From: Polaribacter sp.
Lineage (GTDB): Bacteria; Bacteroidota; Bacteroidia; Flavobacteriales; Flavobacteriaceae
Length of the DNA: 64,000 nucleotides
NCBI RefSeq assembly: GCF_024639685.1
Contig: NZ_JAHEHX010000002.1
Span: 62,001-126,000, forward strand
Direction of reading: 5' to 3'
The notes under the pieces are model-generated. The model ran no database searches, had not been told where the DNA came from, and worked only from the letters and a program-made list of their open reading frames with translations. Position numbers and translations under genes: made by a program. This document shows positions 54,917-63,525 of the stretch, one piece after another. Within the stretch, counting starts at the first letter, position 1, and the number at the start of each line of letters is the position of its first letter.

Positions 54917-55654
54917 ATGAATCAAGAAAAAACAGTTTCTGCAGCAATTAACTACAGAAGATCAGTAAGAATTTATGATGACAAGAACCCCATACAAACA
55001 GAAATTGTTAAAAAATGTTTAGAACAAGCTGCTTTGGCTCCTAATAGTAGTAATATGCAGTTGTGGGAGTTTTACCACATCACTTCTAAAGATATTATAG
55101 GTAAAATTGCGCCTTTCTGTTTTAATCAAAATGCAGCAAGAACTGCACAGCAATTGGTGATTTTTGTAACGCGTAAAGATTTATGGAAAAAGCGAGCACA
55201 AGCCAATTTAAAGTTTATTGATAAAAAATTTGGAGCAGATAACCCAAAAAGCGAACAATCTAGTAGAGAAAAAACAGCAAGAAATTATTATGGTAAAATT
55301 ATACCTTTTGCTTATGCTGATTTTTTGGGAATTCTAGGTTTTTTAAAATTTATAATGGTTACAATAATTGGTTTTTTCAAACCGATTTACAGGCAAGTTA
55401 GAAAAAGTGATATGAGAATTGTAGCTCATAAAACTTGTGGTTTAGCAGCAGAAAACTTTATGATATCTATGGCTGCAGAAGGTTATGATACTTGCCCAAT
55501 GGAGGGTTCAGATACACTTAGGGTTAAAAATTTGTTAGACTTACCTTTTGGTGCTGAAATTAACATGATAATTTCCTGTGGAATTAGAGATCCAAAAGGT
55601 GTTTATGGAGAACGTTTTAGAATTCCATTCAACGAAATTTACAAAGAAGTATAG
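54917..55654 (+). CDS. nitroreductase-family flavoprotein
   Basis: 245 aa. N-terminal RRSVRIYDDKNPIQ matches the RRSxRxF/Y nitroreductase signature, followed by CLEQAALAPNSSNMQLWEF (FMN contact) and a C-terminal AAENFMISMAAEGYDTCPMEG. Cytosolic FMN enzyme using NAD(P)H; substrate unknown. It has a longer central insert (about 100-140) than the short nitroreductases. It starts 7 bases after alkB. Its TAG stop and that of the convergent acylase gene share the palindrome TAGCTTAAGCTA. Confidence 0.88.
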   Translation: MNQEKTVSAAINYRRSVRIYDDKNPIQTEIVKKCLEQAALAPNSSNMQLWEFYHITSKDIIGKIAPFCFNQNAARTAQQLVIFVTRKDLWKKRAQANLKFIDKKFGADNPKSEQSSREKTARNYYGKIIPFAYADFLGILGFLKFIMVTIIGFFKPIYRQVRKSDMRIVAHKTCGLAAENFMISMAAEGYDTCPMEGSDTLRVKNLLDLPFGAEINMIISCGIRDPKGVYGERFRIPFNEIYKEV

Positions 55655-55660
55655 CTTAAG

Positions 55661-58042
55661 CTAATCTTTTGGCTGTAAGACCAAAACATTTTCGCTTTTC
55701 TTTATTTCTTCCTCATTTAAACTCATTTTCACAAATTTACCATCTACAAATTTTTGAGCTTGATCTTTATAATGCTCACTAAAAACATTACCAGATTGAC
55801 CTGTTGGTAAAATTGCTGAACTGTTTTCTATGTCAGAAAAATCGATAACTCTTCTTGTTGACGGGCCAGCTGTAATTTTATAAACTCCTGTACTATCTAA
55901 TTTAAAAATTTGATTATTAATTACTTCATTACCTCCTATAGTTTCAAATGGACCAACATTAAAAATGCTTCTTAAAATGCCACCTGCTTTACCAATAGCA
56001 TGTTCATGCTCTAAAGAAATTACTCTTTTCCACAACCAATTATCAACATTTTCTCCTAACTGATTTTCTAAAAAAGCATACGTATCTAAAAATGAAGAGG
56101 TAATAATTTCTGCTCTAGATTCTTTTCTAGATGCAGTTTTTACATTATCCCACCAAATGGAATTTTCTCTATTAATTTGAATTGGCAATGCCTGATCTTG
56201 CAATTGAGAATTAATAAACAACTCGAAACTTCCTCCTAATTCGTCTTTATAAGTAGCTGCTAAAACTTCGTATAAAAATCGATTGTAAATAGTTGGTGCA
56301 ATTGCTTTTTTTTGATAATCACCATTCCAATTTTCTAGAATAAAAATTGCTTTTTTCTGTGAGGTAGATAAATTCTCTTGATCTACACACTGTATTAAAT
56401 CATTTGCAATATCAGAAACTGTAGCAGACTGCACATCATAAATCATATTTTGTACATCTTCTTTCGTAAAATCGTTTTTTTTATTTAATAAAGCTGATAT
56501 TCTCTTAGCTCTATCTTGTGGTTGATAATATCCTGGATACAATTTACCCCTAACAGAAGCTGGCTGATTATTTGCAGAATACACGTAATTCCAAGAAGGA
56601 TTCACTGCTTGCGGATTTTCATCAAAAGGTAAAAATTCAGTTATTTCATCATTTCCAGAAGCACCATTTAAATACAATTTAGAAGACAAACTATCTCTTA
56701 ATTGATATAGTTTAGCAGAGGCAAACCAAGCTATATTTCCTTTTGCATCTCCATACATTACATTTAACCCTGGAGCATTTATTTTAGCCACAGCCTCTCT
56801 AAATTTTGATAATGATTTTGTATGAGACATTTCATAAGAAACATCTAATTGCTCATTTTTTAATTGCGTATATAACCAATGCATGGCTATAGGTCTATCG
56901 CCGTTCATATGAGAAATTAAACCATTCATTATGGGGCCATGTTTAGATACTTTTACAATAAAAGTAGTATCAGCTTCATCTTTAATTTTTATGTTTTTAC
57001 TTAATAGTTTGTAATCTTTATAACCTTCTGAGGTTTTATATTGATTGTCATTATCGACATTGTTTTCCTCTACATAAAAATTTAAATCATCATTAGCTAA
57101 CATGGTTAAACCATAAGCATATTCTCTATTATGCCCTAAAAGCGGAAATGGCATTAAGGCTATGTTAAATCCGAAAATTTCAAAATCTGGAGTTTTTATA
57201 TGATTTTCGTACCAAACAGAAGGTTGTGAATAACCAATATGAGGATCATTTGCAAAAAGCACTTTTCCGTTCTTAGTTTTTTCTGGTGCTATTACCCAAG
57301 AGTTACTCCCAATAAAAGTAGACACTGGTAATTTATCCATCAATCTACTTACTGCTGCAGAAAGTTTACCCTTAATTTCTTTAGTCTCGTATTTATTTAT
57401 GGTTAACTCATTAAGATCAGTCGTCATTATTTCATTCAAATATGCATCACCTAACTTCTCTTTTATCTCCGTTAAAAGAGGATCTGTTTTATGGGCTACA
57501 GCAAAACTGAAAGCCATATAACCAAACACATTGTAAACATCTTTAATTGTATAGTTTTCTTTTTCTACACCTACTAAAGAGAACTCTATAGGAGTTTTAC
57601 CTTCGTTTATGTATTGGTTAATTCCATTTAAATAAGCCTCTGTTGATAAATAAGACTGACTATTTTTATCTATTGTTGCAATGGTTTTTTCAGCAGCTTC
57701 TTCTATACCTAAACCCGAAAAAAACACATCTGTTTGTAACAAATCTTTTCCAAATATTTCAGACAATCTACCAGAAGCAATTCGTCTAATCAGCTCCATT
57801 TGCCATAATCGGTCTTGTGCATGAACGTAACCCAAAGCAGTATATGCATCTTGCTGATTTTGTGCTTCAAGATGCGGAACACCAACCTCATCAAAATAAA
57901 CCGTTACTTCATCAGATAAATTATTTAATTTTAATTCTCCAGAATAATTAGGTTGATAACTTTTAGAATACATCCATGCACCTAAAACTACAAGCACTAT
58001 TAAAACTAAAATAACTTTTAAAGTTTTTTTGATAAATTTCAT
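55661..58042 (-). CDS. penicillin acylase-family (S45) N-terminal nucleophile hydrolase
   Basis: 793 aa. An N-terminal hydrophobic segment (about 5-23) acts as signal or anchor. The alpha chain region (about 40-230) is followed by the processing site GSNSWVIAPE, where cleavage before Ser246 would expose the catalytic beta-chain nucleophile, as in penicillin G acylase (SN-x-W). ANDPHIGYSQPSVWYE and later EHAIGKAGGILR are typical. It self-processes in the periplasm and cuts amide bonds of acyl-homoserine lactones, beta-lactams or other amides; the true substrate is unknown. Divergent from the DegT gene. Confidence 0.92.
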   Translation of the reverse strand: MKFIKKTLKVILVLIVLVVLGAWMYSKSYQPNYSGELKLNNLSDEVTVYFDEVGVPHLEAQNQQDAYTALGYVHAQDRLWQMELIRRIASGRLSEIFGKDLLQTDVFFSGLGIEEAAEKTIATIDKNSQSYLSTEAYLNGINQYINEGKTPIEFSLVGVEKENYTIKDVYNVFGYMAFSFAVAHKTDPLLTEIKEKLGDAYLNEIMTTDLNELTINKYETKEIKGKLSAAVSRLMDKLPVSTFIGSNSWVIAPEKTKNGKVLFANDPHIGYSQPSVWYENHIKTPDFEIFGFNIALMPFPLLGHNREYAYGLTMLANDDLNFYVEENNVDNDNQYKTSEGYKDYKLLSKNIKIKDEADTTFIVKVSKHGPIMNGLISHMNGDRPIAMHWLYTQLKNEQLDVSYEMSHTKSLSKFREAVAKINAPGLNVMYGDAKGNIAWFASAKLYQLRDSLSSKLYLNGASGNDEITEFLPFDENPQAVNPSWNYVYSANNQPASVRGKLYPGYYQPQDRAKRISALLNKKNDFTKEDVQNMIYDVQSATVSDIANDLIQCVDQENLSTSQKKAIFILENWNGDYQKKAIAPTIYNRFLYEVLAATYKDELGGSFELFINSQLQDQALPIQINRENSIWWDNVKTASRKESRAEIITSSFLDTYAFLENQLGENVDNWLWKRVISLEHEHAIGKAGGILRSIFNVGPFETIGGNEVINNQIFKLDSTGVYKITAGPSTRRVIDFSDIENSSAILPTGQSGNVFSEHYKDQAQKFVDGKFVKMSLNEEEIKKSENVLVLQPKD

Positions 58043-58062
58043 TTGAAAAGTTTTGATGTAGC

Positions 58063-58070
58063 CAAAGATA
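58063..58070 (-). promoter_or_regulatory. -7 box of the penicillin-acylase-family gene
   Basis: Perfect TATCTTTG on the minus strand, 20 bases before the start; no TTG at -33. Confidence 0.45.
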
Positions 58071-58084
58071 AAATAATTATGTTG

Positions 58085-58092
58085 TATTTTTG
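58085..58092 (+). promoter_or_regulatory. -7 box of the DegT-galE pair
   Basis: Perfect TATTTTTG, 23 bases before the ATG at 58116; back-to-back with the acylase -7 box. Confidence 0.5.
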
Positions 58093-58115
58093 ATACACTA
58101 ACAATTTGATGATTT

Positions 58116-59279
58116 ATGAATAAAATTCAAATGGTTGATTTGCAAAAACAATATCAACAGATAAAAGAAACTGTAGACAACACAATACAAGATGTTTTAA
58201 ACTCATCTTCTTATATAAATGGCCCTTTAGTTAAAGATTTTCAGAAAGATTTAGAGGCTTATTTAAATGTAAAACATGTTATCCCTTGTGCAAATGGAAC
58301 AGATGCTTTGCAAATAGCAATGATGGGCTTAGGATTAGAGCAAGGTGATGAAGTTATTACTGTAGATTTTACATTTGCAGCAACTGTAGAAGTAATTGCG
58401 TTGTTAAAATTAACACCTGTTTTGGTTGATGTTGACAAGAAAACCTTTAATATAGACATAGATGCTTTAAAAAAGGCAATAACACCAAAAACAAAAGCTA
58501 TAGTCCCTGTTCATTTATTTGGGCAAGTTGCAAATATGGATGCCATTTTAGAAATAGCAAAAGAACACAATCTATTTGTTATTGAAGATAATGCACAAGC
58601 AATTGGAGCGAACTACACCTTTAAAGATGGTGCTCAACAAAAAGCAGGTACTATTGGAGATGTAGGTACTACTTCTTTTTTTCCATCTAAAAACCTAGGT
58701 TGTTATGGAGATGGAGGTGCTATTTTTACAAATAATGATGAGCTGGCACACACCATTCGTGGAATTGTAAACCATGGAATGTATGAGCGCTATTATCATG
58801 ATGTTGTAGGTGTAAATTCTAGACTAGACTCTATACAAGCAGGAGTTTTAAAAGCAAAATTACCTCATTTAGATACCTATTGTACTGCTAGAAGAAATGC
58901 GGCTCGTTTTTACAATAATGCTTTTGCAAATCATTCTGCAATTGTAACACCAACTGCACAATCTAACAAAACAGCCAACTGTGGCCAAATTTGCGAGGTT
59001 TGTGATTGTCATGTATTTCATCAATATACTTTACAAATAACAAACGGTCAAAGAGATGCTTTACATAAACATTTGTTGAGTAAAGAAATTCCAAATGCTA
59101 TATATTATCCTGTAGCTTTACATGCCCAAAAAGCATATAAAGATGACAGATATTATGAAGCAGATTTCCCTGTGACTAATGAATTAATAAAAACGGTTAT
59201 TTCATTACCTATGCACACAGAATTAGAGGAAGATCAATTGCAATTTATTACTAACACAATTTTGGATTTTTTAAACTAA
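58116..59279 (+). CDS. DegT/DnrJ/EryC1/StrS-family sugar aminotransferase
   Basis: 387-aa PLP enzyme that transfers an amino group to a keto-sugar nucleotide. Substrate/PLP marks: CANGTDALQIAM at 58-69, EDNAQAIGA (Asp158, 157-165), Schiff-base Lys192 in FFPSKNLGCYGDGGA, and the C-terminal HVFHQYT at 299-305. Just before that last motif the enzyme has a cysteine group Cys289-x3-Cys293-x2-Cys296-x-Cys298 that I do not expect in well-studied relatives. With galE 41 bases downstream it forms a sugar-nucleotide pair, probably for surface polysaccharide. Confidence 0.92.
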   Translation: MNKIQMVDLQKQYQQIKETVDNTIQDVLNSSSYINGPLVKDFQKDLEAYLNVKHVIPCANGTDALQIAMMGLGLEQGDEVITVDFTFAATVEVIALLKLTPVLVDVDKKTFNIDIDALKKAITPKTKAIVPVHLFGQVANMDAILEIAKEHNLFVIEDNAQAIGANYTFKDGAQQKAGTIGDVGTTSFFPSKNLGCYGDGGAIFTNNDELAHTIRGIVNHGMYERYYHDVVGVNSRLDSIQAGVLKAKLPHLDTYCTARRNAARFYNNAFANHSAIVTPTAQSNKTANCGQICEVCDCHVFHQYTLQITNGQRDALHKHLLSKEIPNAIYYPVALHAQKAYKDDRYYEADFPVTNELIKTVISLPMHTELEEDQLQFITNTILDFLN

Positions 59280-59320
59280 ATTCATCAGATACAATTAACC
59301 TTTTTTTAAAAAGTTAACCA

Positions 59321-60334
59321 ATGAAAAAGATTTTAGTAACAGGAGGTCTAGGATTTATAGGCTCTCACACAGTAGTTGAACTACAAAACGAAGGTTTTGA
59401 AGTTGTAATTATAGACGACCTATCTAACACCACCTTATCAGTTTTAGACAGCATTACAGATATTACAGGCGTAAAGCCAACATTTCACAAAGCAGATGTT
59501 CGAGTTAAAAGTGATATTAAAACTGTTTTTGACGCTCATGATATAGATGGTGTAATTCATTTTGCAGCTTTTAAAGCTGTTGGTGAAAGTATAGCGAAAC
59601 CATTAGATTATTACGAAAATAATTTAAGCTCTTTAATTTACATGTTGCAAGAACTAAGAGATAGAAAGTTAGACAATTTTATTTTCTCGTCTTCTGCCAC
59701 TGTCTATGGAGAACCAAACCATTTACCTATAACAGAAAATGCTCCTGTTAAAAAGGCTGAATCTGTTTACGGAAACACTAAAAAAATTGGTGAAGAAATT
59801 ATAAGAGATGCAAGTAAAGCTTATAGCATTAATGCAATTGCTTTACGTTATTTTAATCCAATAGGTGCACATGCTTCTGCTAAAATCGGTGAATTGCCTC
59901 TGGGTGTTCCTCAGAACTTAATTCCATTTGTAACACAAACAGCTGCAGGTATTCGTGAGCAATTATCTGTTTTTGGAGATGATTACCCAACCAAAGATGG
60001 TACTGCAATTCGTGATTATATTCATGTAGTAGATTTAGCCAAAGCACATATAGCAGCTTTAAAAAGATTAATCAATAAAAAGAATAAAGAGTCTTTTGAG
60101 TTTTTTAATATTGGAACAGGTAAAGGTACTTCTGTATTAGAGGTAATTCATACCTTCGAAAAAGTAAATAACTTAAAATTGAATTACAAAATTATAGGCA
60201 GAAGAGATGGAGATGTAATGTCTTGCTATGCAGATACTACAATTGCAAATAACGAATTGAATTGGAAAACAGAAATTGAGCTAGATGAAGCCTTACGTTC
60301 TGCTTGGCAATGGCAACAAAAACAATCTGTTTAA
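59321..60334 (+). CDS. galE: UDP-glucose 4-epimerase
   Basis: 337-aa extended short-chain dehydrogenase. NAD motif VTGGLGFIGSHTVVEL at 6-21, DDLSN near 32-36, SSSATVYGEP near 123-132, and active-site YGNTKKIGEE (Tyr-x3-Lys, near 149-158). It interconverts UDP-glucose and UDP-galactose and feeds polysaccharide synthesis together with the DegT enzyme upstream. Confidence 0.95.
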   Translation: MKKILVTGGLGFIGSHTVVELQNEGFEVVIIDDLSNTTLSVLDSITDITGVKPTFHKADVRVKSDIKTVFDAHDIDGVIHFAAFKAVGESIAKPLDYYENNLSSLIYMLQELRDRKLDNFIFSSSATVYGEPNHLPITENAPVKKAESVYGNTKKIGEEIIRDASKAYSINAIALRYFNPIGAHASAKIGELPLGVPQNLIPFVTQTAAGIREQLSVFGDDYPTKDGTAIRDYIHVVDLAKAHIAALKRLINKKNKESFEFFNIGTGKGTSVLEVIHTFEKVNNLKLNYKIIGRRDGDVMSCYADTTIANNELNWKTEIELDEALRSAWQWQQKQSV

Positions 60335-60340
60335 AAAAAG

Positions 60341-60379
60341 AAAACCTCAAAAACACCATAATGCTTTTGAGGTTTTTTT
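60341..60379 (+). terminator. bidirectional terminator between galE and the DUF2911 gene
   Basis: AAAACCTCAAAA and TTTTGAGGTTTT arms around a 9-base loop with A-run and T-run, placed between convergent genes. Confidence 0.92.
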
Positions 60380-60396
60380 ATTGAAGCAAATTTCAA

Positions 60397-60939
60397 TTAC
60401 CCTTTAACAGGAACAGAAACTCTGGTTTTCCCCCAGCCTAAATGCATCATTGCTTCTTCATCTTCACCATCAAAAACAATAGAAAAAGCTTCTAGACTAT
60501 TTTTAGCTTGAGAAACCGCTGCTTCTACTCTTGCAACGTCTTCTTTTTTATCATAAAAGTAAGAACCCCAAACATTTTTTTGGTTACTTAAAATTACCGT
60601 CCAATTTCCATATTTAGGAATTGTAAATAAAGTATAGGTTCCTGCCTTTACTCTTTTATCTCCAAACATTACATTTTTATAAAATGTAATTTCTGCAGCT
60701 TCATTTGCACCTGTTCTCCATACTTTTCCATTTGGAGCTAACTTGTCTAAAGATCTTCCTTTTAACTGTGGTCTACTATAAATCACCTTTACAAGTTTAT
60801 CTGCTTCTCTCCAATTAGAAGGATAAGATGCAGCATCCATAGGGCTTACATCCATTTTAGGAAATTCTTGAGCAGTAACTTCTGAAGATGAAATTAAGGC
60901 GATTGTAAAAATTGCGATTGTAAAAACTGCTTTTTTCAT
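60397..60939 (-). CDS. exported DUF2911 protein
   Basis: 180 aa with signal peptide MKKAVFTIAIFTIALISSSEVTAQ. The rest is one DUF2911 domain: VIYSRPQLKGRSL, GKVWRTGANEAAEITFYKNV, AGTYTLFTIP and HLGWGKTRVSVPV are the family blocks. Common in Bacteroidota; no proven activity. A perfect -7 box (TAACTTTG, 60985-60978) lies 39 bases upstream. Single-gene unit ending at the shared terminator. Confidence 0.88.
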   Translation of the reverse strand: MKKAVFTIAIFTIALISSSEVTAQEFPKMDVSPMDAASYPSNWREADKLVKVIYSRPQLKGRSLDKLAPNGKVWRTGANEAAEITFYKNVMFGDKRVKAGTYTLFTIPKYGNWTVILSNQKNVWGSYFYDKKEDVARVEAAVSQAKNSLEAFSIVFDGEDEEAMMHLGWGKTRVSVPVKG

Positions 60940-60977
60940 GTTTATTAAATTTTAGTTTTTGTTGTATCTCTGTCTTC

Positions 60978-60985
60978 CAAAGTTA
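60978..60985 (-). promoter_or_regulatory. -7 box of the DUF2911 gene
   Basis: Perfect TAACTTTG on the minus strand; no well-spaced TTG at -33. Confidence 0.45.
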
Positions 60986-61014
60986 TAAAACCTTGCACAA
61001 AAGCGACTTATTTT

Positions 61015-61131
61015 TTAATGACAATTGCAGTCTGAACTACAACCTTTAGATTGTCTTGTAGGCAATACATATTTTTTAACTAAAAAAAGTAGTGCAAATG
61101 CTAACAAAACATAAACAATAACTTCTTGCAT
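61015..61131 (-). CDS. FeoB-associated Cys-rich membrane protein
   Basis: 38 aa from the ATG at 61131, which overlaps the feoB stop by one base (TAATG): one hydrophobic segment (EVIVYVLLAFALLFLVKKYV) and a short Cys-rich tail (CSSDCNCH). A longer frame opened 84 bases upstream would run inside feoB and is rejected. Small Cys-rich membrane proteins of this kind sit after feoB in many Bacteroidota and other anaerobic or microaerobic bacteria; proposed to help iron transfer or FeoB assembly, not proven. Confidence 0.8.
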   Translation of the reverse strand: MQEVIVYVLLAFALLFLVKKYVLPTRQSKGCSSDCNCH

Positions 61132-63242
61132 TAACTTAATATTTGATAGGTTAATAAAGAGGAAACATAGGCTAAAAATGCCATTCCAAATAATTGAATT
61201 AAAGGCCACTTCCAAGTTTTTGTTTCACGTTTCACAATGGCTAATGTTGCCATACACTGCATAGCAAAAGCATAAAACACCATTAAAGATATACCTACAG
61301 GGAAATTAAATTGCTTTTTACCTGTATCTGGGTTTATCTCTGAAGCCATTTTTTGTTTAATGGTAGTTGTATCTTCATCATCTGCTTGAACACTATAAAT
61401 TGTAGCTAAAGTACCTACAAAAACTTCACGAGCTGCAAATGATGTTATTAATGCGATACCAATTTTCCAGTCATAACCCAAAGGCTTTATAGCTGGCTCT
61501 ATAGATTTACCCAACATACCAATGTACGATTTCTCTAATTTGGTTGATGCTATTCTTTGCTGAATCTCTTCTTGACTTAAATTCTGATTTTCAACTTTGG
61601 CAATTACAGTTTGTTCTGCATTCTTAAACTCATCACCTCCATTAGAAGCCAAAAACCAAAGAATTACAGATAATGCTAATATTATTTTACCAGCGCCAAA
61701 AACAAATGCTTTTGTTTTTTCTACAACTTCGTAAAACACATTTTTAAAGGATGGTAGTTTATAATTTGGCATTTCTATCACAAAAAATGACCTTGCCTTT
61801 ATTTTTAAAGTTTTATTTAAAATGTATGCTCCTAAAATTGCAGAAGCAAAACCGAGTGCATACAACAACAATAAAACCAAACCTTGTAAATTTAAGAACC
61901 CTAATATTTTAGTGTCAGGAATAATTAGTGCTATCAAAATTGCGTAAACTGGTAACCGAGCAGAACAAGTAGTAAATGGTGTAACTAAAATGGTAATTAA
62001 ACGTTCTTTCCAGCTACTTATGGTTCTTGTTGCCATTATTGCAGGTATCGCGCAAGCAGTTCCAGAAATTAAAGGAATTACACTTTTACCATTCATACCA
62101 AACCGTCTCATGATTTTATCCATTAAAAACACAACTCGACTCATGTAACCAGTTTCCTCTAAAATGGCTATAAACAGAAATAAGATAGCTATTTGCGGAA
62201 TAAAAATTACAACCCCTCCAATTCCAGGAATAATTCCTTCTGTTAATAAATCTGTAAAGACGCCTTCAGGCAAGCTATTTCTTGTAAAGTTTGCAAGTTC
62301 AGCAAAAATACCGTCAATAAAATCCATAGGTACAGAAGCTATATCAAATATAGATTGAAAAATGATGAGTAAAATCAAAAAGAAAATAGCATAACCAAAT
62401 ATCTTGTGTGTAAATATTTTATCTAACCTACTTCGTAAATCTTTTGCTTTAGATTTATCTACAATGTAGGTTTTCTTTAGTATTTTATTAATTTCTTGAT
62501 ATCTGTAAATCGTTTCTTTATGTTGATATTTTTTTAATTTAGGAACATCTTTCTTAAAAGACAACAACTTTTCTTTCTCTTCTTTTGTAATGGTATCTGG
62601 ATAATTATTTTGAGTTACCATTAACCACAATTCATACAAAGAGTAATTGGGGCTTATTTTCTTGAGATTTTCAAAATAATCTGGATCTATCTTAGAATTG
62701 ATACCACATAAAGGGGATGCTTTTGCTACAACATGACAACGAATTATTGCTTCTTTAACGTCTTGAATACCTTCATTTTTTCTTGCACTAATTAAAACAA
62801 CCTCTGTATTTAACTCTTTTTTTAAGAGTGATAAATCGATAGAAATGCCTTTTCTATTCATTTGATCTACCATATTAATAGCCAATACAGTTGGTATTTC
62901 TAAATCCTTAATTTGAGAAAAAAGTAAAAGATTACGTTTTAAATTTTCGACATCTGCAACTACTAAAATTACATCTGGAGATGCTGCAATGTCTTTTTTA
63001 AGTAACGTTTTTAAAACGATACTTTCATCTAAAGAAGTTGGATTTATACTGTATGTACCTGGTAAATCTGTAATGATTGCATTTTGTGTAGCAGACAGTT
63101 TACTTTTACCTAGCTTTTTATCTACAGTAACACCTGGATAATTACCAACTTTTTGGTTTAAACCTGTAAGTTGATTAAACAATGAAGTTTTACCTGTATT
63201 TGGATTACCTATTAAAGCAATTTTGATATCGTTTTTAGACAT
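61131..63242 (-). CDS. feoB: ferrous iron transporter FeoB
   Basis: 703-aa inner-membrane Fe(II) permease. N-terminal G domain with G1 GNPNTGKTSLFN (12-23), G3 DLPGTYS near 58-64 and G4 NMVD near 123-126, a helical GDI-like region, then two Gate repeats with the conserved Cys in SGTACAIPAIMA and TTCSARLPVYAIL. Overlaps feoA by one base (TAATG). The gate cysteines and G motifs look intact. Confidence 0.96.
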   Translation of the reverse strand: MSKNDIKIALIGNPNTGKTSLFNQLTGLNQKVGNYPGVTVDKKLGKSKLSATQNAIITDLPGTYSINPTSLDESIVLKTLLKKDIAASPDVILVVADVENLKRNLLLFSQIKDLEIPTVLAINMVDQMNRKGISIDLSLLKKELNTEVVLISARKNEGIQDVKEAIIRCHVVAKASPLCGINSKIDPDYFENLKKISPNYSLYELWLMVTQNNYPDTITKEEKEKLLSFKKDVPKLKKYQHKETIYRYQEINKILKKTYIVDKSKAKDLRSRLDKIFTHKIFGYAIFFLILLIIFQSIFDIASVPMDFIDGIFAELANFTRNSLPEGVFTDLLTEGIIPGIGGVVIFIPQIAILFLFIAILEETGYMSRVVFLMDKIMRRFGMNGKSVIPLISGTACAIPAIMATRTISSWKERLITILVTPFTTCSARLPVYAILIALIIPDTKILGFLNLQGLVLLLLYALGFASAILGAYILNKTLKIKARSFFVIEMPNYKLPSFKNVFYEVVEKTKAFVFGAGKIILALSVILWFLASNGGDEFKNAEQTVIAKVENQNLSQEEIQQRIASTKLEKSYIGMLGKSIEPAIKPLGYDWKIGIALITSFAAREVFVGTLATIYSVQADDEDTTTIKQKMASEINPDTGKKQFNFPVGISLMVFYAFAMQCMATLAIVKRETKTWKWPLIQLFGMAFLAYVSSLLTYQILS

Positions 63243-63472
63243 TAAATTTCGCTTTTAAGGATTTGAATAATTGCTGCAGTCTCTTTTCTAATAGCTAAAT
63301 GACTACCATTTACGCATATATAAATTGGATCTTTTAGAGGTGCTTGCTGTATTAACTCTACTTCAGCCCCAGGCAAACAACCCATTTCTAATAACTTTAA
63401 TGGAATTATCTCTAAAGATTCTTCAGATATATAACCAATTTCCCCAATATTTAAAGATGCAATTGTATTCAA
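63242..63472 (-). CDS. feoA: ferrous iron transport accessory protein FeoA
   Basis: 76-aa SH3-like domain protein: SLNIGEIGYI, LLEMGCLPGAEVELIQQAPLKDPI and the C-terminal LAIRKETAAIIQI strands match FeoA. It supports FeoB function in the cytosol. First gene of feoA-feoB-Cys-rich operon; its promoter contains a Fur-like palindrome. Confidence 0.94.
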   Translation of the reverse strand: MNTIASLNIGEIGYISEESLEIIPLKLLEMGCLPGAEVELIQQAPLKDPIYICVNGSHLAIRKETAAIIQILKSEI

Positions 63473-63492
63473 AAGATTTTTTATTTGGTTAG

Positions 63493-63524
63493 CAAAGATA
63501 ATACTTTAGAATGATTCTAAACAA
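63493..63524 (-). promoter_or_regulatory. feoAB promoter
   Basis: Minus strand TTG (63524-63522), 21-base spacer and perfect -7 box TATCTTTG (63500-63493), 20 bases before the feoA ATG. It matches the Bacteroidota consensus at both elements. Confidence 0.8.
63505..63521. promoter_or_regulatory. Fur/PerR-like operator in the feoAB promoter spacer
   Basis: TTTAGAAT-G-ATTCTAAA is a perfect 8-1-8 inverted repeat. Its core TTAGAAT-N-ATTCTAA has the 7-1-7 layout of Fur-family boxes (Fur TGATAAT-N-ATTATCA, PerR TTATAAT-N-ATTATAA). It occupies the spacer between the -33 and -7 elements, an ideal site for iron-dependent repression. Assignment to Fur itself is inference from position and gene content. 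Confidence 0.7.
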
Positions 63525-63525
63525 G

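Noticed and set aside
61015..61215. Longer 66-aa version of the FeoB-associated peptide
   Set aside because: The extra 28 residues lie wholly within the feoB coding region in another frame; the ATG at 61131 overlaps the feoB stop as the other genes of the operon do.
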